Source: Streptomyces venezuelae (GTDB taxonomy: Bacteria; Actinomycetota; Actinomycetes; Streptomycetales; Streptomycetaceae). Taken from it: a stretch of 64,000 nucleotides of DNA. This document shows, in pieces, positions 45,714 through 53,749 of this stretch; positions within the stretch are counted from its first letter, which is position 1, and each line of letters begins with the position of its first letter. The notes under the pieces were generated by a model. It ran no database searches. It worked only from the letters and a program-made list of their open reading frames with translations, and was not told the origin of the DNA. The stretch is taken from contig NZ_CP029192.1 of assembly GCF_008642315.1 (NCBI RefSeq), forward strand, positions 7,440,001 through 7,504,000, read 5' to 3'. Both the position numbers and the translations under genes were made by a program.

Positions 45714-45760
45714 ACAAAAGGGCCGGGGCCACTGCTGAGCAGTGGCCCCGGCCCTTTTGT
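45714..45760. terminator. Perfect 23-base-arm bidirectional terminator
   Basis: Bases 45714-45736 are the exact reverse complement of 45738-45760 around a single central G. Each arm ends in an A4/T4 tract, so the hairpin terminates fxsA on the plus strand and rbpA on the minus strand. Confidence 0.9.
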
Positions 45761-45810
45761 ACTGCGTTGCGCTGTGTACTGCGTTGTGCGGTGTGCCGCA
45801 GCGTTCGCCG

Positions 45811-46185
45811 TCAGGCGGACTTGCGGCTGTCACGCGGGTGCACCGCGATGTTCATGGCACCGGACCGGAGAACCGCGAGACGCTCCTCGAGGACCTCTTC
45901 GAGCTCCTCTCGGGTGCGGCGCTCCATGAGCATGTCCCAGTGCGTACGCGCCGGCTTGCCCTTCTTCTCCTCAGGTCCGTCGCCGTCCACGAGGAGTGCC
46001 TGGGCCCCGCAGACCTTGCACTCCCACTCCGGCGGGATCTCCGCCTCGACCGAGAACGGCATCTCGAAACGATGTCCGTTCTGGCATGCGTACTCCACGG
46101 CCTGGCGAGGTGCCAGGTCGATGCCGCGGTCGGTCTCGTAGCTTGTCACCACGAGGCGCGTGCCGCGAAGAGCTCGCTCACTCAT
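45811..46185 (-). CDS. rbpA: RNA polymerase-binding protein RbpA
   Basis: The 124-residue actinobacterial transcription factor has zinc ligands Cys34, His38, Cys56 and Cys59 (Y-A-C-Q-N-G-H and W-E-C-K-V-C-G). The sigma-interaction helix is R-T-H-W-D-M-L-M-E-R-R-T-R-E-E-L at 80-95. RbpA binds the beta subunit and group 1/2 sigma factors, stabilises the open complex and supports growth under oxidative stress and rifampicin. A SigR-type promoter lies 60-90 bases upstream. Confidence 0.96.
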   Translation of the reverse strand: MSERALRGTRLVVTSYETDRGIDLAPRQAVEYACQNGHRFEMPFSVEAEIPPEWECKVCGAQALLVDGDGPEEKKGKPARTHWDMLMERRTREELEEVLEERLAVLRSGAMNIAVHPRDSRKSA

Positions 46186-46246
46186 GAATCGTGCCTCCCG
46201 GGCTTGTCGCCCACAGGACAGGTGTCGCTGTCGTCGTCATCCGGTC

Positions 46247-46273
46247 AACGTCCGGTCGGCGGTAAAGATTCCC
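46247..46273 (-). promoter_or_regulatory. SigR-type promoter of rbpA
   Basis: On the minus strand GGGAAT (46268-46273) is followed after exactly 18 bases by GTT (46247-46249), the consensus GGGAAT-N18-GTT of the disulfide-stress sigma factor SigR. rbpA is a known SigR target in S. coelicolor. Confidence 0.85.
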
Positions 46274-46404
46274 GTTCAGGGTTATGCGTCGCCGTCGTAT
46301 GCCGCCCCTTGTTGTACCCACCAGTGCCCGGTTTGTCACATCTGGCAGCAGATGTCACCCAGCGTTTCTGATTCTTCAGCTCGCAGTAACGGTCCGCCTG
46401 GCAG

Positions 46405-46433
46405 GCCAAAGGCGTACACTACCGGCCTTTGGC
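46405..46433 (-). terminator. Hairpin after UMF1 transporter gene
   Basis: GCCAAAGGC (46405-46413) and GCCTTTGGC (46425-46433) lie just beyond the stop at 46442 on the minus strand and before the rbpA promoter. Confidence 0.6.
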
Positions 46434-46441
46434 TTCAGTTG

Positions 46442-47803
46442 CTAAATCCTGTCGGGTACGGGATTTCCCGCGTCGCGCACCGCACGCCGTACGGGTACCC
46501 GTACGAGCAGGGCGAAACCGAGCAAAAAGAACGCCACGAGCGACACGATGGCGTCCCGGTAGCTGCCCGTGAGCTGGTAGGTGAGGCCGAAGATCAACGG
46601 TCCCAGCCACGCCATCCCGCGGTCACTGATCTCGTACGCGGAGAAGTACTCGGCCTCCTTGCCGTGCGGCACCAGGTGCGAGAAGAGCGAACGGGACAGG
46701 GCCTGGGTGCCGCCGAGGACCAGGCCGATCCCCGCGGCCAGGACGAAGAACCACGCGGGCGCGCCGGCGGGCAGGAAGTACCCGGCCCCGATCGTCACCG
46801 TCCAGGCCACGAGCGACCCGAGAATGGTCCGCTTGGCGCCGTACGTCCGGGCGAGGCGCCCCATGGCGAGGGCGCCCGCGACCGCCAGCACCTGGACCAG
46901 CAGGACCGCGACGATCAGCGTGGACTGACCGAGGCCCAGCTCTTCGGAGCCGTAGACGGAGGCCTGGGAGATCACCGTCTGGACGCCGTCGTTGTAGACC
47001 AGGTAGGCGAGCAGGAACGCGAGCGTGTGGGGGTGGCGCCGCATGTCCCGCACGGTCGACCGCAGCTGCTGCCACCCGCCACGGGGTGCCGTGCCGGCCT
47101 CGTGCGCGGGCGTCCCGCGGTCCCGCAGCCGCTTCAGGGGGACGAGGGTGAAGGCGCCCCACCAGAGCCCCGCCGACGCCAGACAGATGCGGACCGCGGT
47201 CGACTCGGAGACGCCGAAGCTGTCGTGCGCGAGGAAGAGGACGAGGTTCGCCACCAGAACCAGGGCGCCCGACGCGTATCCGAAGGCCCAGCCGCGCGAG
47301 GAGACCGCGTCACGCTCCTGAGGAGGCGCGATCTGCGGCAGGTAGGAGTTGTAGAGCACCATCGAGACGGCGAGCGAGGCGTTGGCGACAATCAGCAGGA
47401 GACCGCCGAGGAGATACCGCTCGCCCTCCAGGAAGAACATGCCCGCCGTGGCCGCAGCCCCCAGGTACGCGGCGACGGCGAGGAGCGGCTTCTTGCGGCC
47501 CGTCCGGTCGGCGGCGGCAGCCGCCAGCGGCATGACGAAGACCGACACGAGCACCGACAAGGAGACCGTGTACGCGAAGAACGAGCCCGCGCGGACCGGG
47601 AGGCCCAGCGGATGCACATGACCCTCGGGATCCGCGGCCGCCTTCGCGATCTCGGTCAGATAGGGCCCCAGGAACACGGTCAGAACGCTCGTCGAATAGA
47701 CCGAGCACGCCCAGTCGTAGACGTACCAGCCCCGCTGCTCGCGCCGCCGTTCCGCGGCGTCGGAGTCGTCGGACGCTGTTCTCCTCACGGTGTCGGTGCT
47801 CAC
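46442..47803 (-). CDS. MFS transporter, UMF1/Atg22-like
   Basis: The 453-residue protein has twelve predicted helices. It begins with a hydrophilic R-R-R-E-Q-R-G-W-Y-V-Y-D-W-A block; the W-x-x-Y-D-W-A pattern is typical of the UMF1 (Atg22-like) family. S-Y-L-P-Q-I-A-P-P-Q-E-R near 155 and V-Y-N-D-G-V-Q-T near 290 also fit. Substrates of bacterial members are unknown; yeast Atg22 exports amino acids from the vacuole. Monocistronic, ending in the hairpin upstream of rbpA. Confidence 0.82.
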   Translation of the reverse strand: MSTDTVRRTASDDSDAAERRREQRGWYVYDWACSVYSTSVLTVFLGPYLTEIAKAAADPEGHVHPLGLPVRAGSFFAYTVSLSVLVSVFVMPLAAAAADRTGRKKPLLAVAAYLGAAATAGMFFLEGERYLLGGLLLIVANASLAVSMVLYNSYLPQIAPPQERDAVSSRGWAFGYASGALVLVANLVLFLAHDSFGVSESTAVRICLASAGLWWGAFTLVPLKRLRDRGTPAHEAGTAPRGGWQQLRSTVRDMRRHPHTLAFLLAYLVYNDGVQTVISQASVYGSEELGLGQSTLIVAVLLVQVLAVAGALAMGRLARTYGAKRTILGSLVAWTVTIGAGYFLPAGAPAWFFVLAAGIGLVLGGTQALSRSLFSHLVPHGKEAEYFSAYEISDRGMAWLGPLIFGLTYQLTGSYRDAIVSLVAFFLLGFALLVRVPVRRAVRDAGNPVPDRI

Positions 47804-47848
47804 CCGTGACCTCGCTGTTCCCCGTGGTGCGGCGCCGACCCGGAGCGG

Positions 47849-48616
47849 TCAGACCCAGGTCCCCCGGTCCTTCAGCACCCCGCGCAGCGTCTCGATGTGA
47901 TCGGAAACTATGCCATCCACCCCGAGGTCGAGCAGGGCGCTCATCCGGTCCGCGTCATTGACCGTCCACACGTGGACCTGCAGTCCGCGCGCGTGGGCGG
48001 CGCGCACGAAGCGGTGGTCCACCACCCTGATCCTGCCGTGCGTCTCGGGCACCTGGGCGCAGACCGCGGAACGGCGCAGGGCGGCGGGCACTCCGTAGGA
48101 CAGCATCCGCAGCGCCGCCACGCCCCGGGTGCCCAGGGAGGTGGCCAGGCGCGGGCCTCCGAGGCGCTGGGCCCTGGCCACGCGCGCCTCGGAGAACGAG
48201 CCGACACAGACGCGGTCCCAGGAGTTGGTGCGGCGGATCAGGTCGAGCAGCGGCAGCAGAGCGGGCTCCGCCTTCACGTCCACGTTCCAGCGCACGTCGG
48301 GGAAGGCTTCGAGGCACTCCTCGAAGAGGGGCACCGGTTCGCTGCCCGCCACGCGCGCGTGGCGCACCTCGCTCCACGGGAGGTCGATGATGCGTCCCGC
48401 CGCGTCCGTCACCCGGTCCAGCGTCGTGTCGTGGAAGGCGACGAGGCGGCCGTCGGCGGTGGCGTGCACATCGGTCTCGATGTAGCGGTAGCCGAGGTCG
48501 ACGGCGCGCCGGAAGGCCGCCGCGGTGTTCTCCAGGCCGTCCGCCGCGCCGCCTCGGTGGGCGAGGGCGAGCGGGCCGGGGTGATCGAGGTAGGGGTGGC
48601 GTACGCGCGTGGTCAC
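47849..48616 (-). CDS. Glycerophosphodiester phosphodiesterase
   Basis: The 255-residue cytoplasmic enzyme starts at GTG 48616. The catalytic A-H-R-G-G...E-N-T motif is at about 17-28, E-T-D-V-H and F-H-D-T-T-L-D-R near 45-65, V-K-A-E near 105, and V-W-T-V-N-D near 220. It hydrolyses glycerophosphodiesters to glycerol 3-phosphate and alcohol in phospholipid turnover. The start overlaps the stop of the upstream YczE-like gene by four bases. Confidence 0.88.
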   Translation of the reverse strand: MTTRVRHPYLDHPGPLALAHRGGAADGLENTAAAFRRAVDLGYRYIETDVHATADGRLVAFHDTTLDRVTDAAGRIIDLPWSEVRHARVAGSEPVPLFEECLEAFPDVRWNVDVKAEPALLPLLDLIRRTNSWDRVCVGSFSEARVARAQRLGGPRLATSLGTRGVAALRMLSYGVPAALRRSAVCAQVPETHGRIRVVDHRFVRAAHARGLQVHVWTVNDADRMSALLDLGVDGIVSDHIETLRGVLKDRGTWV

Positions 48617-49308
48617 GGCTGCAGTATCGCCTGCTCCGGCGGGCCGCCGGAGGCCACGACGCCACCTGTGGCGGTCGCGGGGACGGCGAACCGGCGCAGG
48701 AAGAACTGGGCGAGCGGGCCGATGGCCAACGCGTAGAGGACCGTGCCGACCCCCACGGTGCCGCCGAGCGCGAAGCCGGTCACGACCACCGCCACCTCGA
48801 TGAGCGTCCGCATCAGCCGGATGGAGCGCCCGGTCCGCTGGTGCAGGCCCGTCATCAGTCCGTCCCGGGGGCCGGGCCCGAACGCGGCCGCGATGTACAG
48901 GCCGGTCGCCGCGCCGTTCAGGACGATCCCGCACACCATCAGCGGGATGCGCACGGCCCAGCCCTCGGCGTCCGGGAGCAGCGCCAGCGCGGCGTCCATC
49001 GCCAGGCCGACGACGAAGACGTTGGAGACCGTGCCGAGGCCGGGACGCTGCCTCAGCGGGATCCACAGGAGCAGGACCGCGGCGCCCACGACGATGGACA
49101 CGGCGCCGATCGACAGACCGGTGAGCTCGGCGAGCCCCTGGTGCAGCACGTTCCACGGCTCCAGGCCGAGGCCGGACACCACGAGGAGCGCGGAGCTCAC
49201 GCCGTACAGGGTGAGGCCCGCGTAGAGCTGCGTGAGTCTCCGCGGCAGTCGCCGCCGGATCGCCCGCGGTGCCGTGCCGGGCGTCGCCCCGGATGCCGTG
49301 CCGGACAA
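48613..49308 (-). CDS. YczE/YitT-like membrane protein
   Basis: The 231-residue protein has five or six membrane helices and G-L-G-L-E-P-W-N-V-L-H-Q-G near residue 48, the hallmark of YczE-type proteins. I chose TTG 49308 because no ATG or GTG fits and a G-rich site lies about 10 bases upstream. It is divergent from a MocR regulator 102 bases away; YczE-MocR pairs are recurrent in actinobacteria. The transported compound is unknown, perhaps a vitamin-B6-related or amino compound. Confidence 0.8.
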   Translation of the reverse strand: MSGTASGATPGTAPRAIRRRLPRRLTQLYAGLTLYGVSSALLVVSGLGLEPWNVLHQGLAELTGLSIGAVSIVVGAAVLLLWIPLRQRPGLGTVSNVFVVGLAMDAALALLPDAEGWAVRIPLMVCGIVLNGAATGLYIAAAFGPGPRDGLMTGLHQRTGRSIRLMRTLIEVAVVVTGFALGGTVGVGTVLYALAIGPLAQFFLRRFAVPATATGGVVASGGPPEQAILQP

Positions 49309-49350
49309 GAGGTGCCCCCGTCGGTGGTGGTAGTGGCCTGACGCATGACA

Positions 49351-49369
49351 CTCTGTGGCTTGTACAGAG
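49351..49369. promoter_or_regulatory. Inverted repeat between yczE-like and mocR-like genes
   Basis: CTCTGT (49351-49356) and ACAGAG (49364-49369), 7 bases apart, lie in the 102-base divergent region 42 bases before the MocR start. It is a candidate MocR operator. Confidence 0.4.
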
Positions 49370-49410
49370 CAGCCAACCATGGCCAATCCGGGGAAGGTGG
49401 ACTGGGAATC

Positions 49411-50910
49411 ATGGCTCAGTGGACTTCGGCGATGGGGTCGACGCAGCTCGCCCGTCTCCTCGCCTCCCAGCAGGACCGCCCCCTCGGCACGGGCTCGCGC
49501 CGCCCGCCCGCCTACCGCGCCCTCGCCGACGGCATCCGGCTCCTCGTCCTCGAAGGGCGCGTCCCGGTCGCCGCGCGCCTGCCCGCCGAGCGCGAACTCG
49601 CCCTCGCCCTCGCCGTCAGCCGCACCACCGTCGCCGCCGCCTACGAAGCGCTGCGCACCGAAGGGTTCCTGGAGTCCCGCAGGGGAGCGGGCAGCTGGAC
49701 CGCCGTCCCCGCCGGAAACCCCCTCCCCGCGCGCGGGCTCGAACCGCTGCCCCCCGAGGCGCTCGGTTCCATGATCGACCTCGGCTGCGCCGCGCTGCCC
49801 GCGCCCGAACCCTGGCTCACCCGCGCCGTCCAGGGCGCCCTGGAAGCCCTCCCGCCGTACGCCCACACGCACGGCGACTATCCCGCGGGCCTGCCCGCCC
49901 TGCGCGAGATGCTCGCCGAGCGCTACACCGCGCGCGGGATCCCCACCATGCCCGAACAGATCATGGTGACCACCGGCGCGATGGGCGCCATCGACGCCAT
50001 CTGTCACCTCTTCGCGGGCCGCGGCGAACGCATCGCCGTGGAGTCGCCGTCGTACGCCAACATCCTCCAGCTGATGCGCGAGGCGGGCGCCCGCCTCGTC
50101 CCCGTCGCCATGGACGAAGGCCTCAGGGGCTGGGACATGGACCGCTGGCGCCAGGTCCTGCGCGACGCCGCGCCCCGGCTCGCCTATGTCGTCGCCGACT
50201 TCCACAATCCCACGGGCGCGCTCGCCGACGAGGACCAGCGCAGGCAGCTCGTCGAGGCGGCCCGCTCCGCGGGCACGGTCCTCGTCGTCGACGAGACGAT
50301 GAGCGAGCTGGGCCTCGACGAGGACCTGGCCATGCCGCGCCCGGTCTGCGGCTTCGACCCGGCGGGATCGACCGTCATCACCGTCGGCTCCGCCAGCAAG
50401 GCCTTCTGGGCCGGCATGCGCATCGGCTGGGTGCGGGCCGCCCCCGACGTGATCCGCAGCCTGGTCGCCGCGCGCGCGTACGCCGACCTCGGCACCCCGG
50501 TCCTCGAACAGCTCGCCGTGAACTGGCTCCTGAACACCGGCGGCTGGCAGGCCGCCGTGGACGTGCGCAGGGAGCAGGCCAGGGAGAACCGTGACGCGCT
50601 GGTCGCCGCGGTCCGCCGCGAGCTGCCCGACTGGGAGTTCGAGGTGCCGCGCGGCGGCCTCACCCTGTGGGTGCGCACCGGGGGCGTGTCCGGGTCGCGG
50701 CTCGCCGAGGTGGGCGAGCGGGTGGGCGTCCGGGTCCCCTCCGGGCCGCGCTTCGGAGTGGACGGAGCCTTCGAGGGGTACGTGCGGCTGCCGTTCACCG
50801 TGGGGGGCGCGCTCGCCGACGAGGCGGCGGTGCGCCTCGCGGCCGCGGCCCGGCTGGTCGAGACGGGCGTCGGCGCGGGCGCGCAGGCAGCGCACCCGTT
50901 CGTCGCCTGA
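49411..50910 (+). CDS. MocR-type GntR/aminotransferase regulator
   Basis: The 499-residue fusion has a GntR winged helix (residues about 30-95, A-A-R-L-P-A-E-R-E-L-A and S-R-T-T-V-A-A-A-Y). A class-I aminotransferase-like domain follows, with the D-F-H-N-P-T-G motif at 263-269, V-V-D-E-T near 292 and the PLP-binding lysine Lys330 in G-S-A-S-K-A-F. MocR proteins usually act as PLP-dependent regulators rather than transaminases. ATG 49411 gives a normal N-terminus, though the upstream site is weak. Probable target: the divergent yczE-like gene and the GDPD gene linked to it. Confidence 0.86.
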   Translation: MAQWTSAMGSTQLARLLASQQDRPLGTGSRRPPAYRALADGIRLLVLEGRVPVAARLPAERELALALAVSRTTVAAAYEALRTEGFLESRRGAGSWTAVPAGNPLPARGLEPLPPEALGSMIDLGCAALPAPEPWLTRAVQGALEALPPYAHTHGDYPAGLPALREMLAERYTARGIPTMPEQIMVTTGAMGAIDAICHLFAGRGERIAVESPSYANILQLMREAGARLVPVAMDEGLRGWDMDRWRQVLRDAAPRLAYVVADFHNPTGALADEDQRRQLVEAARSAGTVLVVDETMSELGLDEDLAMPRPVCGFDPAGSTVITVGSASKAFWAGMRIGWVRAAPDVIRSLVAARAYADLGTPVLEQLAVNWLLNTGGWQAAVDVRREQARENRDALVAAVRRELPDWEFEVPRGGLTLWVRTGGVSGSRLAEVGERVGVRVPSGPRFGVDGAFEGYVRLPFTVGGALADEAAVRLAAAARLVETGVGAGAQAAHPFVA

Positions 50911-50953
50911 CGCGCCTCTCCGTAGTCGGGCACCGGCTCCCCAAGGGCGGCGG

Positions 50954-52531
50954 TCAGTTTTCGGCGGGGACCGGCTCCGCCTCCGTGGCCTCCGGGGCGG
51001 CGGCCTCCGTCTCGTCAGGCGGAGTGCTCCGCTCCGGCAGCAGCTCCATGACGGCCGTGCGGTGTGCCTCGCTGGTCGCGTCGTCGTACGGATCGGGGGT
51101 CGCGGGCACCTGGAGGCGGTGCACCTGACCCGCGCCGAGCCTGGCGTAGCCGCGGCCGGGCGGCACGTCCGTCGTGGGCGTCGTGTGGGGAGGCGCCCCG
51201 AGGACGTCCTCCAACTGGTCGACCGTGGCGTACCCCAGCACCACGCGCGCGCGGGTGTGCTGGTGCACGGCTTCGCTCAGCGCGTCGAGGCCGTCCAGCT
51301 GGTCGGCGACCACGACCGTCACGTTCGCCGCCCTGCCGTGCCGCAGCGGGACCTGCAGCAGCGACTGGGGGTCCGTGCGGCCGTCGGCCGCGGCGAGGTG
51401 ACCGAGCGCGCTCGGCCGGTCGAGGAGGAGCCACAGGGGGCGCTTGGTGTCCTCCGGCGGCGGGTGGCCCGCCTGCCGCGCGCGGTTCGCCGCGATGAGC
51501 CTGCGTTCGGTCTCGTGCGCCGCCCATTCGAGGCTCGCGAGCGCCCCGGTGAGCCCGCACTCGATGGCGAGGACCCCGTCGCGCCCGGTCAGGCAGGCGT
51601 AGTCGCCGGTGCCGCTGCCCTCGACGATGAGCACATCGCCGTACTGCAGCGCCTGGAGGGCGATGGAGCGCAGCAGTGTCGTCGTGCCGCTGCCCGGCTG
51701 ACCGGCGATCAGCAGGTGGGGCTCGGTGGAGCGGATGCCGGTGCGCCACACGACGGGGGGTACGTCGCGCTGTTCCGCGCCGTCGGACAGCGGCAGGGTG
51801 CGCTGGACGCCGGTCTCGTCGGTGAAGCCGAGGACGGTCTCTCCCGGGGCGGTGACGAAACGCTGGGCCGCGATGTCGGTGGGGAGCGGGGAGAGCACCG
51901 TGACGGTGAGCTGGTTGCCCTCCTCGTCCCACAGGAAGTGGTACTCGCGGCCGCGACCCGCCTTGGCGTGCAGCAGTTGCTCGATCCGCGCGCGGGACTC
52001 GGCCTCGCCGTCCGTGAAGTACGCGGGGTAGCGCACCACGAGCCGGGAGATCCGCCCGGTGTCGTCGAAGTCGTGCTCGACGAACGCCTTGTCCCATTCA
52101 CCGCCGTGCGCGAAGAGCGGGGCGGGGTCCTCGGGGACCGAGAAGTACGGGACGAGCGCTTCGTAGAGGGACTGAAGTCGCTGTACCTGTGCCTCGTCCG
52201 GTCCTGTCGGCTCCGGAGCGGTGCGCTCGCGGCCCGTCCAGGCCGCCGCCGCCATCAGGGAGATGAGGGCGAGCAGCGGTCCGAACGGCACGAGCGCCAC
52301 GACCAGGACCACGGAGGCCGCAAGGAACAGCAGCGGCCCGCGCTTGTCCTTGGGGGTGTCGGCCCACCTGCGCCGTCCGGCGGCGGCCAGCCGGCGCAGT
52401 CCGCGGGTGATCGTGATCAGCGGATGGAGGACATCCGTGGCGCTGTCGGCCGCCGACCGTGCCAGCTCCCTGCTCCGGGCGATGGATGCGGTGCCGTTGC
52501 TCAGAATGCGGGGGAGTGGGCGCCTGGCCAC
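50954..52531 (-). CDS. sffA: SpoIIIE/FtsK-like septal protein SffA
   Basis: The 525-residue protein has a membrane hairpin at about 66-98 and a C-terminal ATPase-like domain. The P-loop reads G-Q-P-G-S-G-T-T-T-L at 277-286, with Thr283 where the Walker A lysine should be, and the Walker B strand W-L-L-L-D-R lacks a following acidic pair. The immediately upstream gene is smeA. The smeA-sffA pair in S. coelicolor is sporulation-specific: SmeA targets SffA to sporulation septa, and their loss disturbs chromosome segregation and spore maturation. The C-terminal tail is acidic and Ala/Pro/Glu-rich. Confidence 0.85.
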   Translation of the reverse strand: MARRPLPRILSNGTASIARSRELARSAADSATDVLHPLITITRGLRRLAAAGRRRWADTPKDKRGPLLFLAASVVLVVALVPFGPLLALISLMAAAAWTGRERTAPEPTGPDEAQVQRLQSLYEALVPYFSVPEDPAPLFAHGGEWDKAFVEHDFDDTGRISRLVVRYPAYFTDGEAESRARIEQLLHAKAGRGREYHFLWDEEGNQLTVTVLSPLPTDIAAQRFVTAPGETVLGFTDETGVQRTLPLSDGAEQRDVPPVVWRTGIRSTEPHLLIAGQPGSGTTTLLRSIALQALQYGDVLIVEGSGTGDYACLTGRDGVLAIECGLTGALASLEWAAHETERRLIAANRARQAGHPPPEDTKRPLWLLLDRPSALGHLAAADGRTDPQSLLQVPLRHGRAANVTVVVADQLDGLDALSEAVHQHTRARVVLGYATVDQLEDVLGAPPHTTPTTDVPPGRGYARLGAGQVHRLQVPATPDPYDDATSEAHRTAVMELLPERSTPPDETEAAAPEATEAEPVPAEN

Positions 52532-52567
52532 GTCTGTCTCCTGGAGGTGCGTACGAAAGCGGGACGG

Positions 52568-52762
52568 TCAGAACTTGATCCCGCCGAGGAGGCTCGCCAG
52601 GCTCGCGCTGCCGGCCTTGATGCTCGGGGCGATCGCCGTGCCCGCCATGAAGAAGCCGAAGAGGGCGCAGACCAGCGCGTGCGACGCCTTGAGTCCGTCC
52701 TTGCGGAAGAAGAGGAAGACGATGATTCCGAGCAGTACGACGCCCGAGATGGAAAGGACCAT
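52568..52762 (-). CDS. smeA: Small membrane protein SmeA
   Basis: The 64-residue protein has two membrane helices (about 2-20 and 28-46), beginning M-V-L-S-I-S-G-V-V-L-L-G and ending L-L-G-G-I-K-F. ATG 52762 has an excellent AGGAGAA site. Size and sequence fit SmeA, the developmental small membrane protein that recruits SffA to septa. It precedes sffA by 36 bases on the same strand. Confidence 0.88.
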   Translation of the reverse strand: MVLSISGVVLLGIIVFLFFRKDGLKASHALVCALFGFFMAGTAIAPSIKAGSASLASLLGGIKF

Positions 52763-52823
52763 GACGGTTCTCCTGGTTTGGTGGGGACAGTCACCATGAG
52801 TTCTTCCAGGTTCACAGCATGTA

Positions 52824-52853
52824 TCCATACGATAAAAGGTGCAAATGGGTCAA
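52824..52853 (-). promoter_or_regulatory. Candidate smeA-sffA promoter
   Basis: Minus strand TTGACC (52848-52853) and TATGGA (52824-52829) are 18 bases apart, about 60 bases before smeA, in an unusually AT-rich stretch. Confidence 0.5.
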
Positions 52854-53055
52854 TTTCTTGAGATTTCCCTCTAACGGTGGAGTCCGGTTGGGCCATGACG
52901 GACGCCTCGGGGAGACCTCCGCGCCTCTGCGTGATCTTTGCCTCGGGCGGTCCGGGTCATGTGCCCGGCGGGGCAGTACCCTGTCGATTCACTCGTACGG
53001 CTGCACAGGCAGACGCACTCGGATAACCAGCAAGCCAGAAAGGCGGAACGCCCCC

Positions 53056-53448
53056 ATGAGCGAAGCCCCCGACCCCGAGGTCGTGGAGCTGGCGACCAAG
53101 ATCTTCGATCTGGCACGTCAGGGCGACGCCGCGGCGCTCGCCGCCTACGTGGACGCGGGCGTCCCCGCGAACCTCACGAACGACAGCGGCGACTCGCTGG
53201 TGATGCTGGCGGCCTACCACGGGCACGCCGACGCGGTCCGCTCCCTCGTGGAGCGCGGCGCCGACACCAACCGCGCCAACGACCGGGGCCAGACCCCGCT
53301 CGCCGGAGCCGTCTTCAAGGGCGAGGACGCGGTGATCCGGGCCCTCCTCGACGGTGGTGCGGATCCCGCCGCGGGCACTCCCTCGGCGGTCGACACGGCC
53401 CGCATGTTCGGAAAGGCGGAGCTGCTGCAGCTGTTCGGGGCCGCCTGA
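53056..53448 (+). CDS. Ankyrin-repeat protein
   Basis: The 130-residue soluble protein consists of about three ankyrin repeats (S-L-V-M-L-A-A-Y-H-G-H-A-D-A-V-R-S-L-V-E-R-G-A near 46-68 and T-P-L-A-G-A-V-F-K-G near 79-88). Ankyrin modules bind other proteins; the partner is unknown. It is divergent from smeA. Confidence 0.82.
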   Translation: MSEAPDPEVVELATKIFDLARQGDAAALAAYVDAGVPANLTNDSGDSLVMLAAYHGHADAVRSLVERGADTNRANDRGQTPLAGAVFKGEDAVIRALLDGGADPAAGTPSAVDTARMFGKAELLQLFGAA

Positions 53449-53749
53449 ACCGGGTACCTGACCAGCAACAACGGGGGCGCTGGAAATGTGGTCGCGGCGG
53501 ACCTGACCGCCGGGTCATCATGACGACGTGATTCACGGACGCGACGGTGGGGCAGATGTTGCCGCACCGCGTGGACCGTGAGCGGCCCGCCCCCGGACCT
53601 CCCGTCCGGGAACCCTCGGGCCACCGACGAGAGGCAGAGGAAGATGGTCTTCGACAAGCAAAAGACGGCGGGCGGCCCGACGTGTTGGCGCACGGCCAGG
53701 TAATGCGTGATTCCCGGTTGCGTCGACGCTTGATGTGAGGCTGTTTCCC
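53449..53749. other. Intergenic region, 301 bases
   Basis: This lies between the ankyrin and HEAT-like genes. No gene or strong structure is visible. TGAGG at 53735-53739 is the likely ribosome binding site for the start at 53750. Confidence 0.4.
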
